This document shows positions 56,943-64,000 of a DNA stretch of 64,000 bases, piece by piece. Under the pieces are notes generated by a model that was given only the letters and a program-made list of their open reading frames with translations, made no database searches and was not told the origin of the DNA. Origin of the DNA: Paenibacillus ottowii (GTDB taxonomy: Bacteria > Bacillota > Bacilli > Paenibacillales > Paenibacillaceae); assembly GCF_006874425.1 (NCBI RefSeq), contig NZ_VIJZ01000002.1, positions 124,001-188,000 of the forward strand. Reading direction: 5' to 3'. Within the stretch, counting starts at the first letter, position 1; each line of letters opens with the position of its first letter. The translations under genes were made by a program, and so were the position numbers.

Positions 56943-56958
56943 AAGGAAAAGTTTCCTG
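56943..56958 (+). repeat. Dispersed palindrome, copy 5
   Basis: AAGGAAAAGTTTCCTG continues as AAC and so contains the exact core AGGAAAAGTTTCCTGAAC. It lies in the gap between the 79-aa membrane gene and terS. Confidence 0.75.
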
Positions 56959-56975
56959 AACAAATAAAAAAGCCA

Positions 56976-57215
56976 CTATTCAGCAGCTTTCTCTTGTTTT
57001 TCTTTGTATTCTCTTCGATAGTCCACTCTAATGTTAAAAGATTTTTTATACCAATTTCGTCCAAAGAATTCCCAGTAGCCTTCTTGAATGTGAAATTCAC
57101 TTTTCATTTCTGTCCAATACAAATAATTCATACCAAGGGGGAACCATATAAACCATGTTAAAAATAGCGGTACTACTACATAAAAAATTAGTCCATCCCT
57201 TATCTTCTTCTTCAC
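56976..57215 (-). CDS. Small membrane protein before terS (79 aa)
   Basis: One long membrane segment (DGLIFYVVVPLFLTWFIWFP) lies at about residues 8-30, followed by an aromatic loop and a basic charged tail (YRREYKEKQEKAAE). It starts 89 bp after the terminator of the RNA unit and is followed by palindrome 5 and terS. The role is unknown; a position before terminase and the absence of a family make prediction unsafe. Confidence 0.6.
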   Translation of the reverse strand: MKKKIRDGLIFYVVVPLFLTWFIWFPLGMNYLYWTEMKSEFHIQEGYWEFFGRNWYKKSFNIRVDYRREYKEKQEKAAE

Positions 57216-57302
57216 TCAAATTCATCTCCTATATTGTTCCATACGATAGTATCGACATTAAGGATACAGAATTTTATAAAACAATACAGCCTTTCATTCA
57301 AA

Positions 57303-57332
57303 ATTAAAAAGAGCAGCGTAAAATCGCTGCTC
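57303..57332 (-). terminator. Terminator of the candidate non-coding RNA
   Basis: On the minus strand GAGCAGCG-ATTTTA-CGCTGCTC is a perfect 8-bp stem followed by TTTTTAATTTTG. It ends transcription about 330 bases after the 84-aa gene and before the 79-aa gene. Confidence 0.9.
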
Positions 57333-57630
57333 CTATTGTAGTGATCGTTAATTTGAGTCCTGTCTCCGATTTAGTTTTGAATGCGCCCTAACCCTCCGTC
57401 ATGCGCTTGCCACTGCCGCTCCCTTATACATGCGGAATGGTTCCCAACGGGAATTATTTCACAGCGATTACCGTCAATCGCTATAGTCCGCATTACGTGC
57501 GGAACAATCTGCCGCCCTTATTGATGGGGTATTATGACCCTCTTTACGGCTGTTCGAATTAGTTGTAGTTCGATGTGGGCGAGGCGTGTATCGCGGCCTT
57601 GCGTCTATTCCGCCACCACATTTAAATCTT
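57303..57630 (-). ncRNA. Candidate structured non-coding RNA, about 330 nt
   Basis: The 400-bp gap between the 84-aa gene and the 79-aa gene has no reading frame of note but is rich in short stems. Examples on the minus strand: CCGCA-CGTAA-TGCGG, AGCGATT-GACGGT-AATCGCT, TTCCC-GTT-GGGAA and GGGT-CATAAT-ACCC. GATTTA (57368-57373) and TAAATC (57623-57628), together with AATG/CATT, can close the whole region into one domain. G+C is higher than in the flanks. A perfect terminator follows at 57303. It resembles no tRNA or known RNA that I can recognise; large phage RNAs such as ROOL or GOLLD also lie near terminase, but no similarity is claimed. Confidence 0.6.
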
Positions 57631-57635
57631 AACGA

Positions 57636-57890
57636 TTACAGAAGTTGACTAGCTAGTGATTTAAGGCCACTTGGTACAGCAATTTGTTTGCCATTATCTT
57701 CATTTCCGTTTACATAAGCTGTGTCTTTGTCTGCATAATAGATTACACCTTCGCCGCCGATAACCGGAAAACCACTTTCGTCGTAATCCAAATTTGTACC
57801 CACATACTTGCCATGCTTAACTGCTTCATCTTCCAATGGATGGAGATGGAGAATTTTTTCCTTGTCCAAGTAAGCGTAACTATGTGCCAT
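57636..57890 (-). CDS. Hypothetical protein, first gene of the RNA transcript (84 aa)
   Basis: The soluble protein starts MAHSYAYLDKEKILHLHPLE and has a YVGTNLDYDESGFPVIGGEG beta-rich middle. A good AGGAGGC site precedes the ATG. It follows regulatory element C by 59 bp and is followed directly by the candidate RNA, so the RNA may be its 3' untranslated region or use the same promoter. The protein looks conserved in style in Bacillales phages but has no function assigned. Confidence 0.7.
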   Translation of the reverse strand: MAHSYAYLDKEKILHLHPLEDEAVKHGKYVGTNLDYDESGFPVIGGEGVIYYADKDTAYVNGNEDNGKQIAVPSGLKSLASQLL

Positions 57891-57949
57891 GTTTATTGCC
57901 TCCTAGAATGGATTTAATTTGTTCCTGAATAAAGTGTAAATCCTTTCTA

Positions 57950-57971
57950 CTACGCGCCTACTACGGATTTA
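57950..57971 (-). promoter_or_regulatory. Direct-repeat promoter element, copy C
   Basis: CTACGC-GCCT-ACTACGGATTTA, or AATCCGTAGT-N4-GCGTAG on the minus strand, with units 11 bp apart. It lies 59 bp upstream of the 84-aa gene and the RNA. TACACT follows 11 bp after the second unit. Confidence 0.6.
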
Positions 57972-58026
57972 TTAGTTCCTACTATCAGCAGAAAATAAAG
58001 TAGTAGACTGAGCCTAGAAATTGAAA

Positions 58027-58098
58027 CAGCGACAGCCAAGAACGAAAAAAAAGTCCTAGACTGTCGCTTTTCCATTGAACTAACGTTCCTCGTTAGTT
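58027..58098. terminator. Two inverted repeats in an intergenic region
   Basis: AGCGACAG and CTGTCGCT (58027-58070, 27-base loop, then TTTTCC on the plus strand) and AACTAACG-TTCCT-CGTTAGTT (58078-58098, perfect 8-bp stem) lie between element C and the plus-strand 60-aa gene. The first may end transcription on either strand; the second has no T tract. Confidence 0.5.
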
Positions 58099-58252
58099 GA
58101 ATAAGCACGCTTTCTTTTATTACACAATATCTTCGTACTGTTCAGTATTTCTATCATTCATCTTTTACTGTTATTATGAGAAGTGTTAGACTAATATAGG
58201 TTTTATATACTTATTACCGATTACTAAGATGTGTAATCAATGAAAGGATTTG

Positions 58253-58435
58253 ATGAATGTGGAATCGACTAATTTCAAAGTTATACCTGAAAAACTTAAA
58301 GGTAGGACGATTGAAGATGTCGCCATCACTACTAATGCTGTGGTTATTAAATTTACTGATGGTACTTTTTTAGATATCTATCTCGATGAGGCTGCACAAA
58401 CATTAAAGACATCAACAAACAAGCTGGATAGTTAA
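58253..58435 (+). CDS. Hypothetical protein (60 aa)
   Basis: The product starts MNVESTNFKVIPEKLKGRTI and contains DVAITTNAVVIKFTDGTFLD, a small beta-sheet type of fold. GAAAGGA is four to five bases upstream of the ATG. It is on the plus strand, opposite the 84-aa gene and convergent with the late regulator. It is separate from the late transcript. No family is recognised. Confidence 0.55.
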   Translation: MNVESTNFKVIPEKLKGRTIEDVAITTNAVVIKFTDGTFLDIYLDEAAQTLKTSTNKLDS

Positions 58436-58601
58436 CTCAACACTTTACACTTAGCTATCATTTTCCCAGCTTCCTCCTTCACAGTTTGCGTCAAATGCGA
58501 CATAAAACCTCCACTTATCTTGTTCAACTAAACTGCCCGTTAGCTTAATGAAGCATCGTCAAGACTATTACTTTATTTTCAGTCTAGAACTTTAGACACC
58601 T

Positions 58602-58637
58602 AAAATTAAGACCGCAAAGGCTTAAGCCCTTACGGTC
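58602..58637 (-). terminator. Terminator of the late regulator gene
   Basis: On the minus strand GACCGTAAGGGC pairs with GCCTTTGCGGTC (two wobbles) and is followed by TTAATTTT. It starts at the stop codon of the 215-aa gene, so this regulator is not cotranscribed with the late genes. Confidence 0.8.
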
Positions 58638-59284
58638 TAATTTACTTCTGGCATCCTCAGCCCAATTTCTCCTTCTTGGTTTCGTCCCCGGCCATAGTCG
58701 ATGGTGACAAAATCCAATGTACGGTTTGTTTTTAGGCTGTTTGCTATATTAACAATAACCCTACGCCGTTTATCTGCAAATGTAGTTGCTGAGATAGGAG
58801 GAATGTCCTTGCGATAACCTTTTTCCAAATATTGTTGAGCTTTGAGATATTTCATACCATCCAAAAATAACAGCTTTGCTATCAATCCCTCGTGCTTATC
58901 ACGCATATTATTTATTGCAAACTTAATGTTATTCGTAAGGAATTGATAGAATTTATAATTCACATGGCGCTGGTCTTTGAGCAGAACGGCGTTAGCTGTC
59001 ACATCTGCTGTCAGTTCTTGTCCAGAAACTCGCTTGGCAACCGAGCCTTCCGCTGAAAGTAGATCATATGCAGCCATTCCGTTTTCCAATTGTTGAAGTG
59101 AGTATTCATAGTTTTTGATTACATCAATTAAGTCAGTATATTTGTTTAGCAGCCACTTTGTTTTTCTTATATCTACCGCATCTACATCGTCAAAAAAGTT
59201 TACTTGGACTATTTCGTGTGTATCAGAAGAATCTTTATGAGATTGATCACTTATTATTACAGATTGCATATGTTCCATAAACAC
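58637..59284 (-). CDS. Late transcription regulator, ArpU/RinA-like (215 aa)
   Basis: The protein has a helical N-terminal part (TKWLLNKYTDLIDVIKNYEY) and a C-terminal DNA-binding part with sigma-4-like helices (LFLDGMKYLKAQQYLEKGYR, then ISATTFADKRRRVIVNIANS). It sits, as ArpU and RinA regulators usually do, between the early genes and terminase. These activate late transcription. Four near-identical direct-repeat elements upstream of late-type units (HNH, 84-aa gene and RNA, portal, lysis) are the likely targets. The assignment is by layout and position and is not certain. Confidence 0.65.
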   Translation of the reverse strand: MFMEHMQSVIISDQSHKDSSDTHEIVQVNFFDDVDAVDIRKTKWLLNKYTDLIDVIKNYEYSLQQLENGMAAYDLLSAEGSVAKRVSGQELTADVTANAVLLKDQRHVNYKFYQFLTNNIKFAINNMRDKHEGLIAKLLFLDGMKYLKAQQYLEKGYRKDIPPISATTFADKRRRVIVNIANSLKTNRTLDFVTIDYGRGRNQEGEIGLRMPEVN

Positions 59285-59581
59285 GCATCCCTTTCAAAGG
59301 AAAATGATATATTATTTGAATTTCAAGAAATAAATATAGTTATCTAGGACTGATTAAATCTGCTATCAACATAAGCTATAAGTTGTCCGAAAACCAAGTA
59401 TTATCCCCGAACTATTAAGATAGTTAAACCACTACCGCACATAGCAACAATATCTTTCTTAACCTGTTTATTTCTCAGAATATTCCACTTGTGATATTAT
59501 ACTTCATATAGGCTGACAGTCGCTGCCAAATTAAATATAGATTAAAAAATACAAAATTCGACAAGAAGGGGACTACCTAAC

Positions 59582-60340
59582 ATGGATATTTACGATTATG
59601 CAAGAAACCCATTAAAAGAGGATTGGCAAAAGATTTGTGGAGAAAAGGTAGAGGTCATTAATAACCTCGGCCTCAGTGATCCCAAGAGAAAGTTTAATGT
59701 TCTTAATCTCTTTGATGGCTACCATGGTATTAATTTGAGCTACTGGATTCGAGAATTCAACAACAGAATCTTTGATTTGATTACTAACTACACCTTACTC
59801 AAGTCCTATTATGATGCCGGAATCCCAGATGAAGAATGGTACAAATCACCAGGCGATAATGGCGAAAGCATTCAATATTTTCCGCATTTTAAAGAAGAGC
59901 ATTTTGGTAATTTGTATTGGTTCAGTTTTTATATGGACAGCTACTATACTCGATTTGAAGGAGTAATTGATTCGGTCTATCATCTTGTCAATGTAAAATA
60001 TCAGTTTGATGTGGAGACAACTCTAGGTTTTAGAATTAGAGTAATGAAAAAACTTAAGACGAAGGATAGTGATCTTTATGCATATCTCAATTCATTACCA
60101 GAAAACCCTGTATTTAAAGAGATAAAGGACTTCAGAAATAATATTGTACACAATTTCAGACCCAACCAAGTTGATTCTGGTTTATCCAAAACTAAAAATG
60201 AGGACGGCTCTACAACCTATTCTATGGGGATCGGTAATTACACTTCTTCAAGTGAGTTTCTAAATAACATTAACGAAAGCTTGGATTTGTTATTAGAAAT
60301 TACAGACAAGATAAGAGAGAAGGTTAGTTTGTCTGAGTAG
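59582..60340 (+). CDS. HEPN-domain protein, Cthe_2314-like (252 aa)
   Basis: The full protein (MDIYDYARNPLKEDWQKICG) is all-helical. It resembles the Cthe_2314-type HEPN proteins and has the R-x4-H motif of HEPN RNases in RNNIVHNFRP at about residues 185-194, preceded by LPENPVFKEIKDF. HEPN proteins cut RNA in toxin, abortive-infection and CRISPR systems. AAGGGGA lies about nine bases upstream of the ATG. It is one of few plus-strand genes and stands alone between two minus-strand operons, so it is probably expressed in the lysogen. No antitoxin-like partner was seen next to it. Confidence 0.75.
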   Translation: MDIYDYARNPLKEDWQKICGEKVEVINNLGLSDPKRKFNVLNLFDGYHGINLSYWIREFNNRIFDLITNYTLLKSYYDAGIPDEEWYKSPGDNGESIQYFPHFKEEHFGNLYWFSFYMDSYYTRFEGVIDSVYHLVNVKYQFDVETTLGFRIRVMKKLKTKDSDLYAYLNSLPENPVFKEIKDFRNNIVHNFRPNQVDSGLSKTKNEDGSTTYSMGIGNYTSSSEFLNNINESLDLLLEITDKIREKVSLSE

Positions 60341-60652
60341 TAGAGATAGGTCAAGTTATTAGCTGATATCCTTTTATAAAAATACCAATTAACCTTAATA
60401 TTTTACCTATTCATAATTAGGAGGATTCGTTATACCGCTGGGTCAGTCACTGTTTCCCATGATTAATTACATGTATCGGATAAGTTGATTCTTTGTAATA
60501 ATCAGGGTTTACATAACATTTTCTAATATTATTTCTGGCTTCTTCATAATCTTATATCCTGCTTCTGGGTAGAGGGACACCGCGTCCTGTATTATTTACA
60601 TGTAAGCGAAAGATATGATCGGGTGCAGGTGTTACCTACACCCTGTATCGGT

Positions 60653-60796
60653 TTAATCCCGATGATCCATTTCAAGTTCGTCCATCATCCGCTGCAAGTC
60701 TCCCAAATCCAGATTGTTATCCTCAATCCCCTCTGCTTCAAGGCGGTTAATTTCCTCGCGCAGATCGTGCCACATCATATAATAATTTGGTATCAT
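60653..60796 (-). CDS. Small acidic hypothetical protein (repeat copy of 913-1056)
   Basis: Same 47-residue gene as at 913-1056, offset 59,740. It has the same GGAAGG ribosome site. Confidence 0.6.
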   Translation of the reverse strand: MIPNYYMMWHDLREEINRLEAEGIEDNNLDLGDLQRMMDELEMDHRD

Positions 60797-60843
60797 ATCT
60801 ATCATCCTTCCAACGCTCAACCAGGAGCGTATTGTATTGGTGG

Positions 60844-61239
60844 TTACTCTCCTTGGGGGTGTAGCAGCTCCGGGTTATCGTGTATGTTTCCAGCGATATG
60901 CATATTTTCTTCACCAAATTCATCCAACGAATGCAAACGTCCGGTGGAGTGGCTTTTCAGCACGTAACCAGCCGTTTCCTTGTTCCAAACAACCATATAT
61001 TTGCTATCATTGTGCGTACACCCGTATTCACTATCGCAGTCGCAGGCAATGAACATAATGTCGCAATCGTAAAACTCTAATCCGTAATATTTTACAAACT
61101 GACCTACTGTTTCAGGGTCTACTGGATGTGATTGCGCTCTATGATCTACAATGTCCACCCTGCCGTTGTGCTGCCAGATATCTCCGAATACCCATTCGGA
61201 GATATCAAGCCGTTTACCACGGAATTTAATATCTCTCAT
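60844..61239 (-). CDS. YopX family protein (repeat copy of 1104-1499)
   Basis: Same 131-residue YopX gene as at 1104-1499. Confidence 0.85.
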   Translation of the reverse strand: MRDIKFRGKRLDISEWVFGDIWQHNGRVDIVDHRAQSHPVDPETVGQFVKYYGLEFYDCDIMFIACDCDSEYGCTHNDSKYMVVWNKETAGYVLKSHSTGRLHSLDEFGEENMHIAGNIHDNPELLHPQGE

Positions 61240-61286
61240 GCTTATCGCTCCTTATATAGGGGTGTAGGGTAAGAGGCTGTTATGCC

Positions 61287-61964
61287 TCATTCAAATTCAG
61301 GGTTTCCAAACTCCGTTTCGTAATCATCTATGACCAGTGTTGCTTTTTGAGTCCACATCTTGAACAAAGTCGCATCCAATCCGTACATTCCACCCATAAT
61401 CACACGGTTATCGAATTTCTTATCTGAAACCTCGGCTCTTGATACGGTCATATCTTTTTCAAGCGATATCATATATTTGCATTGGTACCACTCAACATCT
61501 TCTTTCGGGTCCATATATACGTACTTGGTTCCGTATTTTTCCTCTACAATAACCGTGATTTGCTCAACCTCTTCATAAGACAGTTCTTCAAGTTTAAGCT
61601 CATCCTCAACCATTTCTTTTACTAATTCTGATAATCTATATTCATTCTTCCCTGTTCCCAGCAACTCTTGTAACTGCTCTTGTATTCTCGCTGCGCCTTC
61701 TTCATGAATCGAACGCTCTAACTCACTTTTAATAACGTTCAGAATAACTTGGTTGTACGAAGGGATGTCCAACTTATCGAGATTGATTTGTAGTTGCCCT
61801 TTTACCGTTTCTTTCAACCCTTTTCCGAAGTCACTCCAACTACGCAAGGAATCTTCGACAACATCCTTAATAGTTTCTTCCAGTTGCTTCTTAATGATTT
61901 TCTCTACATAACCTTCTTCGTTTAATGCTGCCAATTGGTTATTAATGATTAAGTTCATATCCAT
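61287..61964 (-). CDS. Hypothetical helical protein (repeat copy of 1547-2224)
   Basis: Same 225-residue gene as at 1547-2224. Confidence 0.75.
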   Translation of the reverse strand: MDMNLIINNQLAALNEEGYVEKIIKKQLEETIKDVVEDSLRSWSDFGKGLKETVKGQLQINLDKLDIPSYNQVILNVIKSELERSIHEEGAARIQEQLQELLGTGKNEYRLSELVKEMVEDELKLEELSYEEVEQITVIVEEKYGTKYVYMDPKEDVEWYQCKYMISLEKDMTVSRAEVSDKKFDNRVIMGGMYGLDATLFKMWTQKATLVIDDYETEFGNPEFE

Positions 61965-62005
61965 GTGTTATCTCTCCTTTATAGGTAGTAGGGGGTGTAT
62001 CCCCC

Positions 62006-62833
62006 TTAAAATAGTGTTAATTGGCGATTGTCGAAGTTCATTAGCAGTAGTTCCTCGGTTTCCGTTCCCAATCCATCACCACCAACAACCTGCTTATATG
62101 CCTGGAAGGTATCTCTGTTCCAGTTTGGGTAAAGTTCGTCCAGCAACGGATCCGCATAATATGAGAGAACAACGTTTCCCTTCACGTCGTTTAAAATAGC
62201 AGCCAAATCTCTGTGTAACTTCTCCGGGCTTTCCTTGTCTTTATCCGTTAAGGCATACTGTTTTTCACGACCGATGTAGGGTGGATCGACGTAAAACAAA
62301 ACGTCTTTCCCATCGTATTTAGGAATCAAAGTCCGAAAATCAAAATTCTCAATCATCACACATTTCATCCGTTCAGCGAAAGCACTAAATAACTGGCAGG
62401 CGCTTATATACCCTGTCGCTGGGTTGGATCCGGACTTTGTGCTGTGCCTCCATCCTGTTCTTGCTATCTCATTCGCGTTCCCCTGGGATATGCCGGAACG
62501 ATTCATGTAGAAAAACCTTACAGCTCTTTCGAACGGATCTCGAGGTAACGGTTCGTTTAGCCATTGCTCGTAAAGCATGCGGCTATATGGCAGGCTTTCG
62601 CATTCATTTTGTAACTTCTCCGGTTCTTCCCTCGCAACCATGAGGAAGTTCACTACGTTACCGTCAATATCGTTGTACACCTCATGCGCTACTCTTGGCT
62701 TCTGAGAGATTACATGAGCAGCTCCGCCAAAAGGTTCGATATAAACGCGGTGCGCAGGAAACTTGCTTATGATGTGCTGTGCATATTTGCTCTTACCGCC
62801 AAACCAGATTAATGGGCTTCGTACTCCTTGCAT
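62006..62833 (-). CDS. DNA adenine methyltransferase (repeat copy of 2266-3093)
   Basis: Same D12-class enzyme as at 2266-3093, with the FGGKSKYAQ and DPPY motifs. Confidence 0.93.
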   Translation of the reverse strand: MQGVRSPLIWFGGKSKYAQHIISKFPAHRVYIEPFGGAAHVISQKPRVAHEVYNDIDGNVVNFLMVAREEPEKLQNECESLPYSRMLYEQWLNEPLPRDPFERAVRFFYMNRSGISQGNANEIARTGWRHSTKSGSNPATGYISACQLFSAFAERMKCVMIENFDFRTLIPKYDGKDVLFYVDPPYIGREKQYALTDKDKESPEKLHRDLAAILNDVKGNVVLSYYADPLLDELYPNWNRDTFQAYKQVVGGDGLGTETEELLLMNFDNRQLTLF

Positions 62834-62845
62834 GGTGTATCCCCC

Positions 62846-63592
62846 TTATAGACTGTCATTTATGGCTTTTATAGCTGCTAGGATAGGGTATATCTGATAC
62901 GGCACCACCGCGTTTCCTAGGGCCTTTATTCTATGCTCGTCCATCCTTCGGGAAACCCCATAAGTCGCTCTACTAAAGTCGGCGGCGGATACTTTAGACC
63001 ATGTACTTGTCTGCAATAATCCCTGAAATTGTTGTTCGGCCCTCTGCCGCATTTGGCTGCGGCCTCGGGAGACCTGCCCCCCCTGTAATCGCTGGCAGTC
63101 GGTGTAGGCAAGAATGAACACCCTTGCTCTCTCATGTTGCGCGTCAACAGCTCCAGCCGGAATAACGAACGGTTGCGCGGTGTAGCCGATGTTGTCCAGG
63201 TCATCAAGCACATCGTCGAGTCCCAATGTGATGTGACCAGCAACATTTTCACCAACAAACCAAGGGGGCCTAATCTCTTGTAGTATCCTGCTAACCTCCG
63301 GCCAGAGATGACGGTCATCTGCTTCGCCTTTTCGCTGCCCGGCGTTACTAAAAGGTTGGCAAGGATATCCGGCGGAAATAATTCCAATTGAGTCTGTGTC
63401 GATTCCATCAGCCTGTAGCCTCTCTTTCGTTACGTTTCGTACATCATCGTAGATTGGGACCATGGGCCAGTGCTTGCGAAGCACTTGCTGCGGAAACGGC
63501 TCACGTTCGCAAAATGCTACCGTCTCCATGCCTGCCCAATGAGCAGCCAAATCAATTCCACCGATCCCAGAGAACAGGCTTAATTTACGCAT
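62846..63592 (-). CDS. dcm: DNA cytosine methyltransferase (repeat copy of 3106-3852)
   Basis: Same 248-residue enzyme as at 3106-3852. The overlapping motif IX-bearing frame recurs at 62926-63408. Confidence 0.85.
   Translation of the reverse strand: MRKLSLFSGIGGIDLAAHWAGMETVAFCEREPFPQQVLRKHWPMVPIYDDVRNVTKERLQADGIDTDSIGIISAGYPCQPFSNAGQRKGEADDRHLWPEVSRILQEIRPPWFVGENVAGHITLGLDDVLDDLDNIGYTAQPFVIPAGAVDAQHERARVFILAYTDCQRLQGGQVSRGRSQMRQRAEQQFQGLLQTSTWSKVSAADFSRATYGVSRRMDEHRIKALGNAVVPYQIYPILAAIKAINDSL
62926..63408 (-). CDS. Overlapping frame inside dcm (repeat copy of 3186-3668)
   Basis: Same 160-codon frame as at 3186-3668, with LPTPTASD and LMGFPEGW. Confidence 0.45.
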   Translation of the reverse strand: MESTQTQLELFPPDILANLLVTPGSEKAKQMTVISGRRLAGYYKRLGPLGLLVKMLLVTSHWDSTMCLMTWTTSATPRNRSLFRLELLTRNMREQGCSFLPTPTASDYRGGRSPEAAAKCGRGPNNNFRDYCRQVHGLKYPPPTLVERLMGFPEGWTSIE

Positions 63593-63645
63593 ATGTGTAT
63601 CCCCCTTATGGAGGGCTGTTCCCTCCTTCTTATCCCCTATGGGGC

Positions 63646-63978
63646 CTAATTTCTAGCCCACTTAACCTTAATCCCAGCTATTTCACACGCCTTTTTCATC
63701 CCTTCGCGGAAAGCTGAATCTTCACTAGGGGTTGTTGGACATGGTAGCCCTTCCCTATACAATTCCAATAGCTTTTCTTCCATTGTTTGTTCGACTTCAT
63801 AGCCGATGTATAAAGCACGAATGAGTTTGTCTAGCGGCATACCATTCAGTGGCTTCATTTCTTCCCAAACCCAAACCTCAGTTACGTGCTTTCTAACCAA
63901 ACCTTCAATATCCGAACGTTCCTCTTTCCACAGTTCAATCGCCTTTGCCTGTGCTTTGGTTAAAATCACTTTATCCAT
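63646..63978 (-). CDS. DUF1642-like protein (repeat copy of 3906-4238)
   Basis: Same 110-residue gene as at 3906-4238. The window ends 22 bp past its start codon, before the HNH gene. Confidence 0.65.
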   Translation of the reverse strand: MDKVILTKAQAKAIELWKEERSDIEGLVRKHVTEVWVWEEMKPLNGMPLDKLIRALYIGYEVEQTMEEKLLELYREGLPCPTTPSEDSAFREGMKKACEIAGIKVKWARN

Positions 63979-64000
63979 GTGTTTGTCCTCTCTGCCCTTG

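Larger units (their letters stand above)
59741..64000. repeat. Second copy of the terminal repeat (same as 1-4260)
   Basis: See the first entry. Everything from here to the end is the same DNA as 1-4260, so the genes below are duplicate records of the genes described there. Confidence 0.95.

Noticed and set aside
57480..57500. CTATAGTCC, like the S/P7 strand of a group I intron
   Set aside because: No partner GACTA-type R strand, P/Q pair or interrupted gene was found in the region.
57540..57630. tRNA-like sequence on the minus strand (GTGGCGGAATAGACGC resembles a tRNA-Leu 5' part)
   Set aside because: No matching acceptor stem, anticodon arm or T-arm with GGTTCGAATCC-like loop could be laid out in the following 90 bases. 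It is treated as part of the larger RNA candidate.
59741..64000. A 4.3-kb gene duplication
   Set aside because: The copies are at the two window ends with constant offset and the first copy starts inside a gene whose full form is in the second. A circular record explains this better than duplication.

Overview
The window is a complete temperate, tailed (siphovirus-type) phage genome of a Gram-positive, spore-forming host, most likely Paenibacillus or a close relative. The host guess rests on strong AGGAGG-type ribosome sites, copper-amine-oxidase-N stalk domains, a GH25 endolysin, a YolD protein, NucA/NucB nucleases, a Hol_Tox peptide and a Paenibacillaceae-style agr cassette. Bases 59741-64000 repeat bases 1-4260, and every gene in the two copies has the same length and product. 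The unit is therefore about 59,740 bp, read a little more than once around a circle (circular map, circular permutation or terminal redundancy).

Layout, following transcription (mostly the minus strand, from high to low coordinates). (a) 15-0.9 kb: early and replication block with a Cro-like regulator, DUF771, ParB-like protein, ORF6C protein, replisome organizer (with a repeat cluster that may be the origin), DnaI/DnaC-like loader, a phage-encoded beta clamp (DnaN), DUF1064 nuclease, several small proteins, an HNH endonuclease, a cytosine and an adenine methyltransferase, and a YopX protein. (b) 15.3-17.8 kb, plus strand: CI-like repressor, tyrosine integrase with candidate attP arm sites, and a small Cro-type regulator. 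(c) 17.8-30.5 kb: accessory block. It holds an agr-like peptide-signalling operon (AgrC-like membrane protein without kinase, AgrB, AgrD, stand-alone LytTR protein), YolD behind an SOS box, a holin-like toxin, a kelch protein, two secreted NucB-type DNases, a secreted helical protein, tandem membrane proteins and an unknown three-gene operon. (d) 30.6-32.6 kb: lysis (LLH holin, GH25 endolysin, second holin). (e) 32.6-57 kb: late structural genes in the classic order, reading from terminase down: TerS, TerL, a TIR-domain moron, portal, protease/scaffold, capsid, connectors, tail tube, chaperones with a likely +1 frameshift, tape measure, Dit, tail spike, tail tip. (f) 57.3-59.3 kb: a candidate structured RNA with its own terminator, and an ArpU/RinA-like late regulator. 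(g) 59.6-60.3 kb: a plus-strand HEPN-domain gene.

The strongest novel signals are these: the kinase-less agr cassette beside the lysogeny switch; a roughly 330-nt RNA upstream of terminase; a four-copy direct-repeat element (CTACGG-N4-ACTACGGATT) 59-101 bp upstream of minus-strand starts, probably the late promoter; a five-copy palindrome AGGAAAAGTTTCCTGAAC in intergenic gaps; an FtsK-gamma-like domain inside the small terminase, whose gene also carries 20-bp-phased GGAACG(C/T)TCC repeats that could be pac; and a TIR moron between TerL and portal. Functions are read from motifs and context only; no database search was possible.
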